A DNA stretch of 64,000 nucleotides from JAAUUJ01 sp964392245 (lineage in GTDB: Bacteria; Cyanobacteriota; Cyanobacteriia; Thermostichales; Thermostichaceae): the NCBI GenBank assembly GCA_964392245.1, contig CAYMOX010000003.1:62001-126000 (forward strand). Reading direction: 5' to 3'. Below, one piece after another: positions 27,248 to 36,794 of the stretch. Within the stretch, counting starts at the first letter, position 1; each line of letters opens with the position of its first letter. A program made the translations under genes and the position numbers. Under the pieces are notes generated by a model. That model was not told where the DNA came from, did no database searches, and worked only from the letters and a program-made list of their open reading frames with translations.

Positions 27248-28324
27248 ATGAGAATTTTGCATGCTCTCTACCAATGTAAGACCGGAGGAGGATCCCTGCG
27301 CGTGGCTCTGGATTTAGCTGAGACCGCTCGCTCACAGGGATATGCTTCAGCCGTGATCACCCGCGATTCTCCGCTCATGGCCAGTGCGGGAGGGGAATGC
27401 TTCTTCTCTGGCGATAAGTGGCAGGATGGCTGGAAACTCTGGCAACGGCTGCGGCAACAGTCCTATGACCTGATCCATGTGCATGATCGCTACTGTGCTC
27501 TGTTGCTGCGGCTGATCCCTGCTACCCTTCCCAGTGTGCAGACGAACCATATTATCTATCACACCCACCGGAGGTTGACCCCGTTTGCAGATGTGGTGGT
27601 GGCCTGCTCCCGGGAAATGGATCGACATCACGCTGAATTCTTTGGGTTACCGGCTTCACGACGGGTCTATATTCCCAATGGGGTCAAGCCCCAGGCCCCC
27701 TCAGTTGCAAAATTACAGGCCCTGCGTCAGGAGTACCCCTTTTCTAAGCAGTACCTCTGCCTGACCGTGGCACGGCTGAGTGAACAGAAAGGACACACCT
27801 ATTTGCTGCGGGCGATTGCCAGACTGCCTGAATCCATTCGAAAGGAGTGGCAGTTTGCCCTGGCCGGATCAGGTGAACTGGAATCCGAACTGCGGGCTGA
27901 AGCTCGGCGATTGGGGGTAGAGCAGGACCTGCTCTGGTTAGGTCACCGCACTGATGTCACGGAATGGCTGTCTCTGGCGGATGCCTTTGTCATGCCCTCC
28001 CTTTACGAAGGCCTGCCCCTGGCTTTATTGGAGGCGATGGCAGCGGGTTTGCCCTGTTTGGTCACCGCTGTGGATGGACATCTGGATGTGATCCAGCCTC
28101 GAGGTAACGGTCTTTTCTGTCAACCTGCCGATGTGGAGTCTCTCCTGGAGAGATTGCAGATGCTATTGACCAATGGCTTTTTAAGGCAACGGTTGGGCCA
28201 GCGTGCTCAGGAGGATGTGCGGCAACACTGGTCTTTTGAAAAAACCTGGTGCCAATACGAAAGTCTGTATCAACGCCTCTACCGTTCCGCTCGGGTGTCT
28301 TCCCATGCCATCTCTCTCCGCTAA
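27248..28324 (+). CDS. GT4-family glycosyltransferase
   Basis: 358 residues, GT-B fold. The N-terminus has a Gly-rich acceptor loop (KTGGGSLRVALDLAE), the hinge leads to VARLSEQKGHTYLLRAIARL, and the EX7E retaining motif is EGLPLALLE in MPSLYEGLPLALLEAMAAG. It transfers a sugar from a nucleotide donor with retention of configuration to the growing lipid-linked repeat unit. It overlaps the next gene by 20 bp, showing co-translation. Confidence 0.88.
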   Translation: MRILHALYQCKTGGGSLRVALDLAETARSQGYASAVITRDSPLMASAGGECFFSGDKWQDGWKLWQRLRQQSYDLIHVHDRYCALLLRLIPATLPSVQTNHIIYHTHRRLTPFADVVVACSREMDRHHAEFFGLPASRRVYIPNGVKPQAPSVAKLQALRQEYPFSKQYLCLTVARLSEQKGHTYLLRAIARLPESIRKEWQFALAGSGELESELRAEARRLGVEQDLLWLGHRTDVTEWLSLADAFVMPSLYEGLPLALLEAMAAGLPCLVTAVDGHLDVIQPRGNGLFCQPADVESLLERLQMLLTNGFLRQRLGQRAQEDVRQHWSFEKTWCQYESLYQRLYRSARVSSHAISLR

Positions 28325-29360
28325 CTCACAGCAGCCCACCCCCCAGCGACCCAGGTTTAGTGTGGTCGTACCTGCCTACAATGCCGAACCCTATCTGCAG
28401 GATTGCATGCAGTCGGTGCTGAACCAGACCGATCCTGATTTTGAGTTGATCATTGTGGATGACGGGTCCACCGACGGGACGGCGGAGCGAGTCAGATCCT
28501 TGAGCTGGGATGCTCGGGTGAAACTGGTGCAGCGATGCAATGGGGGGTTGGCGGCAGCACGGAATACAGGGATTCAGGCAGCCCAGGGGGAATGGGTGGC
28601 TTTTCTCGATGCCGATGATCGCTGGTGCCCGGAAAAGCTGGCCACCCACCGTCATTATTTGGCAACGCAGCCCGAGATTGCTGTGACCTATGACCGGGCT
28701 GTGTTCATGGATCAGGCTGGGCAACGCACAGGTCTGCGGCTGGCGAAAACTGACCGACCCCTAACTGCTGAACGCCTCCTTTTAAAAAACTATCTCGGCA
28801 ATGGCAGCACTCCGATTGTGCGTCGATCGGTATTGCAAGCGGCAGGGGTGTTCAACGAAAACTTGAAGCGGATGGTGGATCACGAGCTATGGGTGCGTCT
28901 GAGCTGGCGGGGATACTCATTCCTACGGGTGCCGGGCGTTTTGACGGAGTATCGTCTCCATCCCCAAAGCCTGAGTGCCAACAGTGAACGCATGTTGCAG
29001 GGCTTGCAGGTCTTTCTAGAAGAGATTTCTCTCTATGCCCCCGATCTGGTGCAGCGTCTCCGACCCTTGATCCTGGCCTGTAATCACCGCTGGATGGCCC
29101 GCAGTGCCTTTGCCGCAGGCGACTATTCCCGTGCTCGCCACCATGCTCTGCACTCTCTGCAATCCGCTCCCTCAGTGATCTGGCGAGATCCCCGTGCCCC
29201 CATTACATTTTTGGCCATTCTTCTGCAAAGCATTACCCCCTCTTTTTTGTTTACTCGTCTGCAATCCTGGGGTCTGCAGCTGGCTCACCACTGGTTTTCA
29301 GTCCAGGCGGATCGGGAACAGCAAGCCAACCCCCCTTTCCCCTTCTCAACCCTCTTCTAG
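28305..29360 (+). CDS. GT2-family glycosyltransferase
   Basis: 351 residues from ATG at 28305. The GT-A domain opens with FSVVVPAYNAEPYLQDCMQS, then IIVDDGSTDGTAERV and the metal-binding DADD in WVAFLDADDRW. AARNTGIQAAQGEW is the usual GT2 region between them. The C-terminal part (about 230-351) is helical, with YRLHPQSLSANSER, a pattern common in polysaccharide GT2 enzymes. It would add a sugar with inversion. Its start lies inside the preceding gene and the frame upstream of 28305 is not protein-like. Confidence 0.88.
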   Translation: MPSLSANSQQPTPQRPRFSVVVPAYNAEPYLQDCMQSVLNQTDPDFELIIVDDGSTDGTAERVRSLSWDARVKLVQRCNGGLAAARNTGIQAAQGEWVAFLDADDRWCPEKLATHRHYLATQPEIAVTYDRAVFMDQAGQRTGLRLAKTDRPLTAERLLLKNYLGNGSTPIVRRSVLQAAGVFNENLKRMVDHELWVRLSWRGYSFLRVPGVLTEYRLHPQSLSANSERMLQGLQVFLEEISLYAPDLVQRLRPLILACNHRWMARSAFAAGDYSRARHHALHSLQSAPSVIWRDPRAPITFLAILLQSITPSFLFTRLQSWGLQLAHHWFSVQADREQQANPPFPFSTLF

Positions 29361-29403
29361 CCTTTAGTTGCTCCCCCTGTTTTTTCGACTGCAGAGTGAT
29401 CTC

Positions 29404-31494
29404 ATGAGCCTCGAAGCCTTTAACATCCTGCCTCACCGCCGCTCAGTTCCAGAACGGATCGCCAGAGTTCTATGGTCCGAGAAGTGGATCTTTTTGCTGA
29501 CGCTGTTGACCCTCATGGGGGGAGCGGTTGTCTACATTCGCCGCATTCCTCCGGTCTATCAGTCCCGAGGGGAAGTGCTGATCGAGTATCCCCGCAGTAC
29601 CGAAAAACTCCTCTCGGCAGGCAGTGAAACCTTTGGGATAGGACAACTGGAGACAGTTCGCGGTAATCCTTTAAATAATCAAATTTCCCTGATCACCTCC
29701 CGTCCCGTTTTTGAACGCGCTGCAGAAGAGGCTGGTCTCTCAGGCCTCTCCCAGGGGGGGTTATCGGCCCGAGTGGTATCCGGCTCAGATGTGATCCAGA
29801 TTGTCTATCGTCATCATTCCCCCGAAGTGGCCCAACAGCTGGTGGATTCCCTGATCAAGGTTTATCAGCGGGAGAATTTGCTCAACAACCGTGAGAAGGC
29901 CAGCGCCGCCCGTCAATTTTTGGAGGAAGCCTTGCCTCGTGTTCGGCAGGAGTTGGAAACCGCCCAGGATCGTCTGGAACAGTTTCGCCGCCAGCACACG
30001 TTTGTTGGATCGCAGGAGGTGATTGATGGCCGCAATGACACCGTTATTCAACTGCAGGATCGGATCAACAGTACGGAAGCCAATCTCCGCTTTTCGGAGG
30101 CCAAAATAGCCCAATTGCAGAGTCAGTTGCCCACGGATCTGACCACCTCATTAGGACTGGCAGGCTTAACTCGCGATCCCAGCTATCAGGAATTACAAAC
30201 CCAGCTCACCCGCACCGAGTCAGAACTGGCCAGTTTGCGCTCCCGCTATACCGAAGAAAACCCACAGGTGCGCGCCAGGCTGGAGGAACGGGACCGGATA
30301 CAGGAGCTGCTCCAGACCCAGGCCCAACGCCTGCTGGGGGAGGAAATTGCTGCCAGCAACCTGACACTGGATCCCCTGAAGCGAGGACTGGTGGAGGATT
30401 GGTTTGCGGAGGAAGTCGAGCGGGTAGCCCAAACGGCTCGCCTGCAGCAATTGGATCAGCAGCTTCAACAGGCTCAGCAACAGTTTGCCCAGCTGCCAGA
30501 ACTGTTGAAACAGGAAAACCGCCTGCAGATCGAGGTGAATAAGGCCCAGCAAACCTATCTGGCCTTTACAGAACGGTTTTCTGCCAGCCAGTTAATTGAG
30601 CAGCAGAGCCTCAGCAATGTCCGCGTTGTTGAACCACCCGGAGTCAACCGCCATCCGGTGGCCCCTAATCGTCGATTGCTTTACGCCCTCTCCGCCAGTC
30701 TCAGTGTGGTGGCTGCCCTCGGAGCTGTGGGGTTGCGCTGGTTAATGAACAACCGCCTGGAGGATACAGGATCTTTTGTCGATATTCTGCCTCTGCCGAT
30801 CCTTGCCCTTTTACCCCGAGTCAATCATGGGCGTCTGGCCCAACAAAGTCGGTTGGCGGATAGCGATCTGTTGTGCAGTTATCAACTGCTCCAGGCCCAC
30901 ATGCGCATGTTACCCCGCAATGTCCAGGTGATCGGGGTTTGCAGCTGGACCGGATCGGAGGGCAGTTCCCTGGTGGCGGAAAATCTTGCCCTGCTCGAGG
31001 CTCAATTTGGTCAGAAAATTCTGCTGATCGACACCCACACCTCTACGGAACGCTTGCCCAAGTGTCGTCGTTTCAATCCTAGAGAATCCATTGATCCCCT
31101 GACCGGAAACCCGGTGCGCAGTTTGCAGGGCTTTGATATTCTCTCCTTCGGTCTCACTGCCACCCTGGCCTTTTACAAAAAGTGGTCGATGCTGCTGGAG
31201 CGGGTGCGCAAGCATTACGACCTGATCATTATTGACTGTCCTCCAGCCCACTACGGATCCAGTGCCACAATGCTGGCCTCACTGTCGGATGGCATTCTCT
31301 GGGTGGCCGCGCCCCAACACCTGGGACGGCGAGGAGCCGCAGCTGCAGCCGAGATGCTTCGCACCTGGCAAACCCGACTCCTGGGTCAGGTCTTAATGGG
31401 TAGTGGAGATCAGCAACCCCCCACCCTGCCCCTGGAGGCACGCCTGGAGCAATCCCCAACAGATCTCTCGCCTTTACCCGGAGGTGAGACATGA
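29404..31494 (+). CDS. Wzc/GumC-like polysaccharide copolymerase with degenerate BY-kinase domain
   Basis: 696 residues from ATG at 29404 (a longer start at 29368 is possible). Wzz-type N-terminal membrane helix (KWIFLLTLLTLMGGAVVYI) and periplasmic domain, long coiled coil (about 170-385), second membrane helix (LLYALSASLSVVAALGAV) with the preceding Pro-rich VNRHPVAPNRR, then a cytoplasmic ATPase-like domain. Its P-loop reads TGSEGSSLVAENL, with Ser where BY-kinases have the Walker A Lys; Walker A' is LLIDTHTS and lacks the usual D-x-D; Walker B LIIIDCPP is kept. No C-terminal Tyr cluster is present. It should still set chain length and couple to the Wza-like protein. Confidence 0.87.
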   Translation: MSLEAFNILPHRRSVPERIARVLWSEKWIFLLTLLTLMGGAVVYIRRIPPVYQSRGEVLIEYPRSTEKLLSAGSETFGIGQLETVRGNPLNNQISLITSRPVFERAAEEAGLSGLSQGGLSARVVSGSDVIQIVYRHHSPEVAQQLVDSLIKVYQRENLLNNREKASAARQFLEEALPRVRQELETAQDRLEQFRRQHTFVGSQEVIDGRNDTVIQLQDRINSTEANLRFSEAKIAQLQSQLPTDLTTSLGLAGLTRDPSYQELQTQLTRTESELASLRSRYTEENPQVRARLEERDRIQELLQTQAQRLLGEEIAASNLTLDPLKRGLVEDWFAEEVERVAQTARLQQLDQQLQQAQQQFAQLPELLKQENRLQIEVNKAQQTYLAFTERFSASQLIEQQSLSNVRVVEPPGVNRHPVAPNRRLLYALSASLSVVAALGAVGLRWLMNNRLEDTGSFVDILPLPILALLPRVNHGRLAQQSRLADSDLLCSYQLLQAHMRMLPRNVQVIGVCSWTGSEGSSLVAENLALLEAQFGQKILLIDTHTSTERLPKCRRFNPRESIDPLTGNPVRSLQGFDILSFGLTATLAFYKKWSMLLERVRKHYDLIIIDCPPAHYGSSATMLASLSDGILWVAAPQHLGRRGAAAAAEMLRTWQTRLLGQVLMGSGDQQPPTLPLEARLEQSPTDLSPLPGGET

Positions 31495-32894
31495 ATACGA
31501 ACGTCCTGACGCTCATCCACCAATCTGCAGTCCCGCCCATCAAACTGGAGATCCTGCCCCACAATCCCCCGGATCTCCTGGGAGAAAGGATCCTGTTCTG
31601 GACAGTCGCGCTGGTGCCTCTCTGGTGGATCCTGGGGATTCAGCTCATGGTTTATCCGGTGGTGGGTTGGTTCCTGCTCTACCGGAGCTGGCAATGCCCC
31701 CGAGTGACCCCGCTCCCCCTGGGCTGGTACATCTGGGGTCTCTATGCCCTGGTGTATTTTTCCTCCACGATCCTCAACCTGTTTTGGGGGGTGGCAGAAA
31801 TTGGCCGCAGTCTTAATGCCATGGGGGCCATTCTCGGGATCTGGATGCTGTTTTTAATTGTCTGGTACGCCATGCGTCGGCTGGGGGTGCGGCTGCAGGT
31901 GGTGGTGCGCGCGCTGTGCATTGTGGGGCTATGTCAGCTGGTGGCGGTGATCCTGGGGCAACTGCAGGTGGCCATGACAGGCAATCTGCTGGAAACCCAG
32001 AGTCTGCTGGTGCAACTGGTGCCGCGCATGCCCGCCCGTGTCTTTTTTGAAGCGCAACTGTACGGCTGGGATCGGGTGAGCTGGGGAGAATACACTCCCC
32101 GTTTGAAATCGTTTTACTACTGGTCACCGCTGGCAGGCACCATGAGTATTTTTATTTGCATGGCTGCCTGGATGGAGCAAAAGCTGTTCTGGCGAGTAGC
32201 AGGGTTTTTAGGGGGGGCAGTCACCATCTGGTTTGCCGCCGCCCGAGCTGCCCAAATCGGGATCATCGCTGCTGTGCTGGTAACCCTCTGGTTTGCCAGG
32301 GGCTGGGGCCGCAAGCTGATCCTTTGGGTAGCGATCCCGGTGATCCTGGCCTCTCCTGTGTTGGGGGATGTGATTCATCATTATCTCTTTGAATATCGTG
32401 GGGATTCAGCGGATGGTCGCTTTGCCCTCTACCGCGAAGCCTATGAAGCCTTTACTCAGTCTCCCTGGTTAGGGTATGGCACCTACGGTCGTTCCAGTAC
32501 GCTGGATGTCCCGCTGGGATCCCATTCCCAGATTTATTCCACCCTCTATCAAACGGGCGTGATCGGCTCCTGTGTACTGGTGGCCGCCTGGATGGCCATC
32601 ACCTTGATGTTGAGCCAAAAGGTTCTTAAGCATGAGGCCCTCTCCCCAGCGCTGGGGGCCTGGATCGGCATGACCCTGCAGATGCCCACGGGGGAATTTT
32701 CGGGGGCAAGTGTCACTGTTTTCGCGTTAGCGGCTCTGCTGGGATGCACCTGGAACCAGGCTGAAGTTCTGACGGTTCGGGCCCGAATGTCCTGGATCCC
32801 CCGCTCCCATCTGCGGGAACCCCCGACTCCCTGGCAGGCCCTGTACTCCTGGTGGACGGGAACCCCCTGGCGTCATTCAATTGAAAATTCATGA
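31491..32894 (+). CDS. O-antigen ligase/Wzy-like polysaccharide polymerase
   Basis: 467 residues with about eleven to twelve hydrophobic helices and a large periplasmic loop before the end containing DSADGRFALYREAYEAFTQSP followed by WLGYGTYGRS, the R-x-x-L...GxG signature of the Wzy_C/O-antigen ligase family. It probably polymerises flipped repeat units at the periplasmic membrane face. It overlaps the copolymerase gene by 4 bp and the acyltransferase gene by 4 bp, so the three are tightly coupled. WaaL-type ligase activity is the alternative, less likely beside Wzc and Wzx partners. Confidence 0.85.
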   Translation: MNTNVLTLIHQSAVPPIKLEILPHNPPDLLGERILFWTVALVPLWWILGIQLMVYPVVGWFLLYRSWQCPRVTPLPLGWYIWGLYALVYFSSTILNLFWGVAEIGRSLNAMGAILGIWMLFLIVWYAMRRLGVRLQVVVRALCIVGLCQLVAVILGQLQVAMTGNLLETQSLLVQLVPRMPARVFFEAQLYGWDRVSWGEYTPRLKSFYYWSPLAGTMSIFICMAAWMEQKLFWRVAGFLGGAVTIWFAAARAAQIGIIAAVLVTLWFARGWGRKLILWVAIPVILASPVLGDVIHHYLFEYRGDSADGRFALYREAYEAFTQSPWLGYGTYGRSSTLDVPLGSHSQIYSTLYQTGVIGSCVLVAAWMAITLMLSQKVLKHEALSPALGAWIGMTLQMPTGEFSGASVTVFALAALLGCTWNQAEVLTVRARMSWIPRSHLREPPTPWQALYSWWTGTPWRHSIENS

Positions 32895-33532
32895 TCTTGA
32901 ACTCTTCACCCTTTTCTTTTTTTTCGCTGCGCTTCTGGTTAGAAGAGAGTATCTTCACGGGGTTGCGCTGGTACTATCAACTCCGCTTTCCCCGCCTGCA
33001 TCTGGATCCGGGGGTACGCATTGGGGGCAAAATCCGGCTGTCGGGTCAGGTGTCTGTTCGGATTCATCGGGGTACCCGTATCCGTAAACATGTGCACTTC
33101 TTTGGGAAAGGAGACATTTCGATCGGGGCCAACTGTCTACTGAATGGCTGCAGTATTGGGTGCTATGAACAGGTGGCCGTCGGAGATCGATGCTTACTCT
33201 CTGATTGCTACATCCTGGACAGTGATTTTCATAATGTTGATCCCGAACGGCGACATGACCCACCCCTTCCCCAGAGTCGTCGCCCCATTCGGCTTGAGAA
33301 AAATGTTTGGGTGGCCTCGGGAGCACGAATTTTAAAGGGTGTGGAAGTGGGCGAGAACTCCGTGGTGGGTTTGAGCTGTGTAGTGCGACGGGATGTGCCC
33401 GCCAATGTGGTGGTAATCGGAAATCCTGAGCGGGTGGTCAAACACCTGCCCCCTCAGCCCCCCTTGCAAGTGTCGGTCAACAAGGAGAATAACCATGAAG
33501 CGACGATCCTGTCTGGCTGCGGTCGGCAGTAG
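32891..33532 (+). CDS. Left-handed beta-helix (hexapeptide) acyltransferase
   Basis: 213 residues. Hexapeptide repeats run through VRIGGKIRLSGQVSVRI and ISIGANCLLNGCSIGC to VWVASGARILKGVEVGENS, with the acyl-CoA-site His in DSDFHNVD and the C-terminal GNPERVVK typical of LbH acetyltransferases such as those modifying capsules. It would O-acetylate, or otherwise acylate, a sugar of the repeat unit in the cytosol. The next gene starts 38 bp before its stop. Confidence 0.85.
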   Translation: MILNSSPFSFFSLRFWLEESIFTGLRWYYQLRFPRLHLDPGVRIGGKIRLSGQVSVRIHRGTRIRKHVHFFGKGDISIGANCLLNGCSIGCYEQVAVGDRCLLSDCYILDSDFHNVDPERRHDPPLPQSRRPIRLEKNVWVASGARILKGVEVGENSVVGLSCVVRRDVPANVVVIGNPERVVKHLPPQPPLQVSVNKENNHEATILSGCGRQ

Positions 33533-34490
33533 CCTCTTAGGGGCCTGCACCTTGTCCACCAATTCAGGCGAAGAGAATTCTGGGTCTTTATTATTTGGCG
33601 GCAAGGGAAGCCAACCTGCTGAAGCGATGGAGCCAGAGTATCTGGGACTGAATGTGGGCAACGAACTGAACTGGACGAGTTGGCGGGGCAAACTGATCCC
33701 CTACTATCGCAATGCTGGAGTGCGCTGGTTAAGGGTCTGGTATAACTGGGAGACGGTTGAGACCGAGCCGGGTCAGTACGATCAAGACTATCTTCTCCCT
33801 GCCCTGAATCTGGCCAAGATGAACGGGTTTCGCATTTGTTTTGTGATCTGGGGAACCCCTCCCTTTGCAGGCAGTGGAGGCTTAAATGCAGTTCCAGATC
33901 AGCAGGCCCTGAGAAATTATTGCCTCTGGTTGCGCTCAACGCTGGATTCCGTCGTGGATGCCTGGGAAGTGTGGAATGAAACCAATCTGGATAAGTACTA
34001 TCAGGGATCGCCTGAAGACTACATCCAGACTCTGGCCACCGCCTATGAGGTTCTGGCTGGAGAAGGACCGGTGGTGGCCGCCGGAACCAGTGGAGCTGCC
34101 AAGCCTGCCTACTGGCAAGCCATGATCGATGCGGGACTGGAACAGTACTGTGATCGTGTGAATATGCACCCCTACCGCGATCGCCCGGATCAGGTGGTGG
34201 CCCTGGTGGACGACTTTCTCAGCCGAGTGGAAAAACCCTTGTGGATCACCGAGTTAGGACTCTCCAGTGATAAGTATGACGAACAGGCTAAAGCTGAGTT
34301 TGTGGAGGCCCTCCTGCCCCTTCTCTCTAACCGGGTGGAAACCCTGATGTGGTACCGCAGCATTCAGGGGGAAGGGATGCACCCTCTGCGTTATGGGTTG
34401 CTGGACGTGGATAAACCGACAGGACAGATCGATGAGTTACCTGCTTATCGGGCCTATCAAACCTTTGCAAGACAGTATCAGGAAGCATAA
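33495..34490 (+). CDS. Lipoprotein clan-A glycoside hydrolase
   Basis: 331 residues. The N-terminus MKRRSCLAAVGSSLLGACTL is a lipoprotein signal with lipobox LGAC, and two Arg suggest possible Tat use. The TIM-barrel follows: LRVWYNWETVE, acid/base Glu in WEVWNETN (about 157-164), and nucleophile Glu in PLWITELGLSS (about 250), so both catalytic carboxylates of a retaining clan-A (GH5/GH39-like) enzyme are present. Being exported and encoded within the polymerase operon, it may trim or release the polysaccharide, as seen for hydrolases in other export loci. Substrate unknown. Confidence 0.82.
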   Translation: MKRRSCLAAVGSSLLGACTLSTNSGEENSGSLLFGGKGSQPAEAMEPEYLGLNVGNELNWTSWRGKLIPYYRNAGVRWLRVWYNWETVETEPGQYDQDYLLPALNLAKMNGFRICFVIWGTPPFAGSGGLNAVPDQQALRNYCLWLRSTLDSVVDAWEVWNETNLDKYYQGSPEDYIQTLATAYEVLAGEGPVVAAGTSGAAKPAYWQAMIDAGLEQYCDRVNMHPYRDRPDQVVALVDDFLSRVEKPLWITELGLSSDKYDEQAKAEFVEALLPLLSNRVETLMWYRSIQGEGMHPLRYGLLDVDKPTGQIDELPAYRAYQTFARQYQEA

Positions 34491-34493
34491 TTC

Positions 34494-35573
34494 ATGGCTA
34501 GTGCTGTTCAGGCTCCTTCTTCCCCCCATTCAAGAACCTCTGGGAGTGCCCCTCAGCAAACCAGGGTGCTGCATATTGTCTGGGATCGGAAGGTGGGAGG
34601 GGTGAAGTCTACATTGAATGGGCTAATGTCCTCCTCCCTGTCACGTTCCTTTGAGTTTCATGTGCTGGCTCTGCGGGAGGATCGGGCCGTGCTGAACAGC
34701 AGACACCGTCAGCCAGAGATTATAATTTGCCACCAACCTGCTCGCTTCAAAACTGTTCTGGATCTGATCCTGCTCAGAATTTTGAACCCTCAAGCCAGGC
34801 TGATCCTGCACGAACATGGGTATTCCCAGGGGTATGAACAGCACAATGTCCATTGCCGAGCACGATTTCATCTGGCCTTGAAGCTCTGCATGGCCCTAGT
34901 GGATCGGGTAGTGGCCATCTCCAACGCCCAGGCAAGCTGGTTACTCAGTCATAGTCTGGTGAAAGCAGAAAAGCTGAGCATGATCAGGCAGTGCCCTCCG
35001 TTAGCAGCGTTCTTAAAAGTCCCCTACAAGACTCCGCATCGACCCCTACGCGTGGTGGCCTACGGACGGTTGTGTGCACAAAAGGGGTTGGATGTGCTGT
35101 TAAAGGCACTGAGTTTGATCCCTGATGTTCCGCTACAGCTGCTGATCGGGGGTGTGGGTCCTGATGAAGGGGAACTTCAGAAGCTAGCCCAAGATCTGAA
35201 GCAGGAGATCATCTGGCTGGGACGGGTTGATGATGTGCCCGCTCTCCTGGCGGAGTGCGATGTGGTGGCGATTCCTTCCCGCTGGGAGCCCTGGGGCAAT
35301 GTTTGTGTGGAGGCCAAAGCGGCAGGAAAGCCTGTTCTCGCTGCTGCAGTCGATGGTCTGGTGGAGCAGGTGGTGGATTGTGGTTGGCTGCTTCCCCCCG
35401 ATCACCCCCAGGCCTGGGCGGAGGCTCTGAGACAATTACCCGATCTTTCGGCTGAGCAACTCAAGATTTGGGGAGAAAGAGGCAGAGAAGATGTGAGAAA
35501 CAACTGGGATACATACATTTCCTCCTGGGGAGATCTTCTGACCACCGTTCACCAAAGTTCTGATCAAGCCTGA
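34494..35573 (+). CDS. GT4-family glycosyltransferase
   Basis: 359 residues. After a variable Ser/Pro-rich start it has VLHIVWDRKVGGVKSTLNGL as acceptor loop, RVVAYGRLCAQKGLDVLLKAL at the donor domain and the EX7E motif EPWGNVCVE in SRWEPWGNVCVEAKAAGKP. The RWEPWG variant is common in cyanobacterial and plant-like GT4 enzymes. It would add a sugar to the lipid-linked repeat with retention. It is separated from the glycosidase gene by three bases. Confidence 0.87.
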   Translation: MASAVQAPSSPHSRTSGSAPQQTRVLHIVWDRKVGGVKSTLNGLMSSSLSRSFEFHVLALREDRAVLNSRHRQPEIIICHQPARFKTVLDLILLRILNPQARLILHEHGYSQGYEQHNVHCRARFHLALKLCMALVDRVVAISNAQASWLLSHSLVKAEKLSMIRQCPPLAAFLKVPYKTPHRPLRVVAYGRLCAQKGLDVLLKALSLIPDVPLQLLIGGVGPDEGELQKLAQDLKQEIIWLGRVDDVPALLAECDVVAIPSRWEPWGNVCVEAKAAGKPVLAAAVDGLVEQVVDCGWLLPPDHPQAWAEALRQLPDLSAEQLKIWGERGREDVRNNWDTYISSWGDLLTTVHQSSDQA

Positions 35574-35585
35574 AGAGAGAATGAT

Positions 35586-36776
35586 ATGCAAACCGTTGTA
35601 AGAACCGAAAGTAATTCGATCCTTAAGTCTCATGACACCCAGAGGCTGGCTCTTCTTGCTGACTATCCAGAGCAAAAATCCATCAGCGTTGATCTCTGTG
35701 CCGAAATGCTGGCTCTTGGTCTTGCCAGAGATTACTCCCAGACTTTTTCATCCAGGCTGATCTGTCCCCCCTTTACAAAATATTGCTTGCGAGTCCCTTA
35801 CCTAAACAAGAAAGGATTGGCCTACACCACTGACTACAGGGTGAACTGCTTCTGGAAATATCCCAGTCATCTCAAGAGGATAAGATCTGAATTTGATTTT
35901 TTTCACGTTTGTGATCACACCTACGCCCATCTGGTTCATCAATTGCCTGCTCAGAAGACGGGGGTTTTCTGTCATGATATTCATGCATTCATGTCTCTGT
36001 TGGATCCCGAAAATCATTGGAATTCACCATGGTACAATCTGATCCATAAACACATTCTTGCTGGCCTCCAAAAAGCAGCCGTTGTTTTCTACACAACCAA
36101 TGAAGTCCGTCGCCAGATAGAGGCTTATCAAGTAGTTTCATCCGAGCGACTAGTTCAGGTTCCTCTGGGGGTAGCGCCGGAGTTTCAGGAACGATCTGCA
36201 GGAGTGTCAGGAGAAAGCCAAACTGTGCTGGAAAGATTAGGGGAAACACCGTTTCTTCTAGTGGTTGGGGGAAGTACGCAGCGGAAAAGGCTGGATGTTG
36301 TTCTTAAGGTGTTTCAGGAGATTAGATATAAATTTCCTGAGATCAAGCTTGTTCGCGTGGGCAGAAAACCTGATGACTGGAAAGAAAGCCATCTACAACA
36401 GATCAAAGCCGGACAGTTGGAAGAGTCAATCATTTATTTCCATAATCTGGATCGGGAAACGCTGGCAGAACTCTATCGAAGATCAAATGTCGTAATGGTG
36501 GCTAGTGAGGCCGAAGGATTTGGATTGCCTGTGATCGAAGCTCTGGCTTGCGGTGCGGTCGTGGTTGCCAGCGACATTTCAGTGCTTCGAGAGGTGGGGG
36601 GACAGGGAGCTGTCTTTTGTCCGGTGGGTGATGTGCAATCTTGGACTGAGAAAATAGTTCAGATCCTCTCTTCTCCAAATTCAGTGCCTCCAAAAGAAAT
36701 ACGCATCGATCAGGTGAAACAGTATTCCTGGAAGAACCATGTTGACATCATCGCAAACACTTATGCACATCTTTAG
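35586..36776 (+). CDS. GT4-family glycosyltransferase
   Basis: 396 residues. The N-terminal domain is divergent (FFHVCDHTYAHLVHQLP, FCHDIHAF), while the C-terminal domain has PFLLVVGGSTQRKRLDVVLKVF and the EX7E motif EGFGLPVIE, typical of GT4 mannosyl- or related transferases. From here rightward the codons become visibly more A/T-ending than in genes to the left, suggesting a separate evolutionary origin for this part of the locus. Cytoplasmic; substrate unknown. Confidence 0.85.
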   Translation: MQTVVRTESNSILKSHDTQRLALLADYPEQKSISVDLCAEMLALGLARDYSQTFSSRLICPPFTKYCLRVPYLNKKGLAYTTDYRVNCFWKYPSHLKRIRSEFDFFHVCDHTYAHLVHQLPAQKTGVFCHDIHAFMSLLDPENHWNSPWYNLIHKHILAGLQKAAVVFYTTNEVRRQIEAYQVVSSERLVQVPLGVAPEFQERSAGVSGESQTVLERLGETPFLLVVGGSTQRKRLDVVLKVFQEIRYKFPEIKLVRVGRKPDDWKESHLQQIKAGQLEESIIYFHNLDRETLAELYRRSNVVMVASEAEGFGLPVIEALACGAVVVASDISVLREVGGQGAVFCPVGDVQSWTEKIVQILSSPNSVPPKEIRIDQVKQYSWKNHVDIIANTYAHL

Positions 36777-36794
36777 TTTGTGGCTGGAGGTAAG

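Noticed and set aside
30220..30552. 110-codon frame antisense to the Wzc-like gene
   Set aside because: Leu/Gln-rich mirror of the coiled-coil coding region; no start signal or family features.
33454..33939. 161-codon frame antisense to the acyltransferase and glycosidase genes
   Set aside because: Both sense genes are strongly supported; the antisense protein is low complexity and Ser-rich.
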